In this document: piece after piece, positions 59,091-64,000 of the stretch | How positions within the stretch are numbered: position 1 is the stretch's first letter | Layout: the number at the start of each line of letters is the position of its first letter | From: Chamaelirium japonicum | Lineage: Eukaryota > Streptophyta > Magnoliopsida > Liliales > Melanthiaceae | Assembly: GCA_947650365.1 (NCBI GenBank) | Contig: OX393555.1 | Coordinates: forward strand, 78,249,995 to 78,313,994 | Length of the DNA: 64,000 nt | Direction: 5' to 3' | The notes under the pieces: model-generated | Told to the model about the DNA's origin: nothing | What the model saw: the letters and a program-made list of their open reading frames with translations, nothing else | Database searches by the model: none | Program-made: the position numbers and the translations under genes

Positions 59091-61283
59091 TACGATCCAT
59101 TCTATTTCATTCGTATGATCCATTCTAATTCCTTCGTACAATCTAATTCATTCATATGATCCATTCTAATTCATTCGCACGAATGTATCCATTCTAATTC
59201 ATTCGTACGATCCATTCTAATTCATTTGCACGATCCATTCTAATTCATTCGTACAATCCATTCTAATTCATTTATACGATCCAATCTAATTCATTCATAC
59301 AATCCATTCTAATTCATTCGCACGAATTTATCCATTCTAATTCATTCGTACGATTCATTCTAATTCATTCGCATAATCTATTCTAATTCATTTGTACGTT
59401 CCATTCTAATTCATTAGCACGATCCATTTGAATTCATTCGTACGATCCGTACGAATGAAATAGAATGGATCGTACAATTAGAGTGGATTGTACGAATGAA
59501 ATATAATGGATACATTCGTGCTAATGAATTAGAATGGATCGTACGAATGAGTAAGAATGGATCGTACGAATGAAATAGACTGGATTGTACGAATGAATTA
59601 GAATGGATTGTACGAATGAATTAGAATGGATCGTGCGAATGAATTAGAATGGATCGTACGAATGTAATAGAATGGATACATTCATGCGAATGAATTAGAA
59701 TGGATCATACGAATGAGTAAGAATGGATCATACGAATGAAATTGAATGGATTGTACGAATGAATTAGAATGGATCGTACGAATGAGTTAGAATAGATTGT
59801 ATGAATGAATTAGAATGGATACATTCGTCGAATGAATTTGAATGGATCGTACGAATGAATTAGAATAGATCGTACGAATGAATTAGAATGGATCGTACGA
59901 ATGAATTAGAATAGATTGTGCGAATGAATTAGAATGGATCGCATGAATGAATTAGATTACGATCCATTCTATTTCATTCGTATGATCCATTCTAATTCCT
60001 TCGTACAATCTAATTCATTCATACGATCCATTCTAATTTATTCGCACGAATGTATCTATTCTAATTCATTCGTACGATCCATTCTAATTCATTTGCACGA
60101 TCCATTGTAATTCATTCGTACGATCCATTCTAATTCATTTATACGATCCAATCTAATTCATTCATACAATCCATTCAAATTTATTCGCACGAATTTATCC
60201 ATTCTAATTCATTCGTACGATCCATTCTAATTCATTCGCACAATCTATTCTAATTCATTCGTACGTTTCATTCTAATTCACTCATACGATCCATTCTAAT
60301 TCATTCGTACGTATCGTACGAAGGAATTAGAATGGATCGTGCGAATGAATTAGAATGGATCGTACGAATGAATTAGAATAGATACATTCGTGCGAATGAA
60401 TTAGAATGTATCGTACGAATGAGTAAGAATGGATCATACGAATGAAATAGAATGGATTGTACGAATGAATTAGAATGGATTGTACGAATGAATTAGAATG
60501 GATCGTGCGAATGAATTAGAATGGATCGTACGAATGAATTAGAATGGATACATTCGTGCGAATGAATTAGAATGGATCATACGAATGAGTAAGAATGGAT
60601 CGTACGAATGAAATAGAATGGATTGTACGAATGAGTTAGAATGGATCGTACGAATGAATTAGAATAGATTGTATGAATGAATTAGAATGGATACATTCAT
60701 GCGAATGAATTAGAATGGATCGTACGAATGAATTAGAATAGATCGTACGAATAAATTAGAATGGATCGTACGAATGAATTGGAATAGATTGTGCGAATGA
60801 ATTAGAATGGATAGTATGAATGAATTAGATTACGATCCATTCTATTTCATTCGTATGATCTATTCTAATTCCTTCGTATAATCTAATTCATTCATACGAT
60901 CCATTCTAATTCATTCGTACGAATGTATACATTCTAATTCATTCGTACGATCCATTCTAATTCATTCACACGATCCATTCTAATTCATTCGTACGATCCA
61001 TTCTAATTCATTTATACGATCCAATCTAATTCATTCATACAATCCATTCTAATTCATTCGTACGAATTTATCTGTTCTAATTCATTCATACGATCCATTC
61101 AAATTCATTCGCACAATCTATTCTAATTCATTCGTACGTTCCATTCTAATTCACTCATACGATCCATTCTAATTCATTCGTACGGATCGTACGAAGGAAT
61201 TAGAATGGATTGAGCGAATGAATTAGAATGGATCGTACGAATGAATTAGAATGGATACATTCGTGCGAATAAATTAGAATGGA
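59091..61283. repeat. Satellite with alternating orientation and an ~870-bp higher-order unit
   Basis: Orientation alternates: forward 59091-59449, reverse 59450-59957, forward 59958-60306, reverse 60307-60829, forward 60830-61183, reverse 61184-61283. The reverse-to-forward junction GAATTAGATTACGATCCATT occurs three times (turning at about 59091, 59958 and 60831), 867 and 873 bp apart, and the flanking units match in order. The inversion-containing segment was therefore amplified as a whole. Confidence 0.9.
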
Positions 61284-62283
61284 TCCATTCTATTTCCTTC
61301 GTACGATCCATTCTAATTCATTCGTACGATCCAATCTAATTCATTCGTACGATCCATTCTAATTCCTTCGTACGATCCATTCTAATTCATTCGTACGATC
61401 CATTCTAATTCATTCGTACGATCCATTCTAATTCATTCGTACGATCCATTCTAATTCATTCATACAATCAATTCTATTTCATTCGTACGATCCATTCTAA
61501 TTCCTTCGTACGATCCATTCTAATTCATTCATATGATCCATTCTAATTCATTCGTACGATCCATTCTAATTCATTCGCACGAATGTATCTATTCTAATTG
61601 ATACGTACAATCTATTCTATTTCATTCGTACGATCCATTTTTACTCATTCGTATGATCCATTCTAATTCATTCGCTCGAATGTATCAATTCTAATTCATT
61701 CGTACGATCCATTCCATTTCATTCATACGATCCATTCTAATTCATTCATACAATCCATTCTAATTCTTTCACACGATCCATTCTAATTCATTCGTACGAT
61801 CCATTCTAATTCATTCGTACAATCCATTCTATTTCATTCGTACGATCCATTCTTACTCATTCGTATGATCCATTCTAATTCATTCGCACGAATGTATCCA
61901 TTCTAATTCATTCGTATGATACATTCTAATTCATTCGTACGATCCATTCTAATTCATTCATACGATCGCACTATCCATTCTAATTCATTCATACGATCCA
62001 TTCTAATTCATTCGCACAATCTATTCTACTTCATTCGTTACGATCCATTCTAATTCCTTCGTACGATCCATTCTATTTCATTCGTACGATCCATTTGTAC
62101 TCATTCGTACGATCCATTCTAATTCATTCGCATGAATGTATCCATTCTAATTCCTTTGTACGATCCTTTGTAATTCCTTCGTATGAATCATTTTTACTCA
62201 TTCGTACGATCCATTCTAAGTCATTCGCACGAATGTATCCATTCTAATTTCTTCGTACGATCCATTCTAATTCCTTTGTACGA
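61284..62283 (+). repeat. 23/28-bp satellite, forward orientation
   Basis: Forward units; several carry CCTTCG or TTACTC variants. Starts at AATGGATCCATTCT, a palindromic junction. Confidence 0.95.
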
Positions 62284-63459
62284 ATGAATTAGAATGGTTC
62301 GTATGAATGAATTAGAATGGATCGTATGAATGAATTAGATTGGATCGTATGAATGAATTAGAATGGATCGTATGAATGAATTAGAATGGATCGCACGAAT
62401 GAATTAGAATGGATCGTACGAATGAATTAGAAAGAATCGTGCGAATGAATTAGAATAGATTATGCGAATGAACTAGAATGGATTGTATGAATGAGTTAGA
62501 ATGGATCGTACGAAGGAATTAGAATGGATACATTCGTGCGAATGAATTAGAATGGATCGTGCGAATGAATTAGAATGGATACATTCGTGCGAATGAATTA
62601 GAATGGATCGTACGAATGAATTAGAATAGATCGTAATAAATGAATTAGAATAGATTGTATGAATGAATTAGAATGGATTGTATGAATGAATTAGAATGGA
62701 TCATACGAAGGAATTAGAATGGATCGTACGAATGAATTAGAATGGATCATATGAATGAATTAGAATGGATCATACGAATGAGTAAGAATGGATCGTACGA
62801 ATGAAATAGAAAGGATTGTACGAATGAATTAGAATGGATCGTACGAATGAATTAGAATGGATCGTATGAATGAATTAGAATGGATCATATGAATGAATTA
62901 GAATGGATCGTACGAATAAAATAGAATGGATCGTACGAATGAATTAGAATGGATCGTACGAATGAGTAAGAATGGATCGTACGAATGAAATAGAATGGAT
63001 TGTACGAATGAATTAGAATGGATCGTACGGATGAATTAGAATGGATCTGGATCGTACGAATGAAATAGAATGGATACATTTGTGCGAATGAATTAGAATG
63101 GATCGTGCGAATGAATTAGAATGGATCGTACGAATGAATTAGAATGGATCGTACGAATGAATTAGAATGGATACATTCGTGCGAATGAATTAGAATGGAT
63201 CGTATGAATGAATTTGAATGGATCGTACGAATGAATTAGAATGGATCAGATACATTCGTGCGAATGAATTAGAATGGATCGTGCGAATGAATTAGAATGG
63301 ATCGTACGAATGAATTAGAGTGGATCGTACGAATGTAATACAATGGATCGTACGAATGAATTCGAATGGATACATTCGTGCGAATGGATCGTATGAATGA
63401 ATTAGAATGGATCGTACTTATGAATTAGAATGGATCGTACGAATGAATTAGAATGGATA
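62284..63459 (-). repeat. 23/28-bp satellite, reverse orientation
   Basis: Reverse units, with 28-bp forms near 62530, 62580, 63065, 63170 and 63250. Two short slips (GGATCTGGATCG near 63043, GGATCAGATACATT near 63244) mark partial unit duplications. Confidence 0.95.
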
Positions 63460-64000
63460 CACGATCCATTCTAATTCATTCATACGATCCATTCTAATTC
63501 ATTCGTACAATCCATTCTAATTCATTCGCACGATCCATTCTAATTCATTCGCACGAATGTATCCATTCTATTTTATTCATACGATCCAGATCCATTCTAA
63601 TTCATTCATACGATCCATTCTAATTCATTCGTACGATCTATTCTAATTCATTCGTACGATCCATTCTAATTCATTCGTACGATCCATTCTAATTCATTCG
63701 TATGTATCCATTCTAATTCATTCATACGATCCATTCTAATTCATTCGCACGATCCATTCCATTCGCACGATCCATACTAATTCATTCATACGAATGTATC
63801 CATTCTAATTCATTCATACGATCCATTCAAATTCATTCGCATGATCCATTATAATTCATTCGCATGATCGATTCGAATTCACTCATACGATCTATTCTAA
63901 TTCATTCGTACGATCCATTCTAATTCATTTATACAATCCATTCTATTTCATTCATACGATCCATTTTTACTCATTCAAACGATCCATTCTAATTCATTCG
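63460..64000 (+). repeat. 23/28-bp satellite, forward orientation, to window end
   Basis: Forward units from the junction GGATACACGATCCATTC onward. The array runs off the window. Confidence 0.95.

Overview
This is repeat-only heterochromatin from a flowering-plant nuclear genome. I see no host gene, rRNA, tRNA or CRISPR array. The plant assignment rests on three things: a Ty3/gypsy family of the Tat lineage, recognised by gag-protease-RT-RNase H followed by a second archaeal-type RNase H and integrase, plus an antisense gene downstream of pol; an initiator-Met-primed LTR element with chromovirus-like ends; and a plant-type L1 LINE tail. The species cannot be named from the sequence.

Layout. 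(1) 1-12076: the 3' part of Tat copy 1 (gag end, protease, RT/RNase H, integrase, spacer repeats, an antisense gene in three exons, a 118-bp tandem array with strong hairpins, polypurine tract, 3' LTR). A 5'-truncated antisense LINE lies inside its second RNase H (3074-4063) between 16-bp target duplications. (2) 12077-31728: a 23/28-bp satellite with strand switches, split by a 5.7-kb block of almost pure A+T (20298-26003) that contains its own repeats in both orientations. (3) 31729-55937: Tat copy 2, complete from LTR to LTR (both LTRs 623 bp, target duplication GAATG). It is split by an 11.8-kb non-autonomous LTR element (39741-51586, LTRs of about 4.9 kb, 2.0-kb non-coding interior, target duplication TGCAG). 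(4) 55938-64000: the same satellite, with frequent inversions and a repeated unit of about 870 bp that itself contains inversion junctions.

Order of events. The satellite was there first, and both Tat copies abut it. The LINE entered copy 1 and the long-LTR element entered copy 2 afterwards. The LTRs of the long element are nearly identical, whereas the two LTRs of Tat copy 2 differ at about two dozen sites by my count, which fits that order.

How the genes work together. In the Tat family gag-protease and pol share one reading frame, separated in both copies by UAG-CAA-UUA or UAG-CAA-UCA, which matches the tobamovirus-type leaky-stop consensus. Downstream, a spliced gene of about 908 codons runs on the opposite strand. 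A TATA-like box and two CACGTG boxes sit upstream of it at matching places in both copies. Copy 1 pol and antisense gene are largely open. Copy 2 has 13 premature stops but no frameshift across 1,960 gag-pol codons. The most interesting items are the leaky-stop motif, the antisense gene and its promoter, the hairpin array, and the inversion-rich satellite with its AT-rich island.
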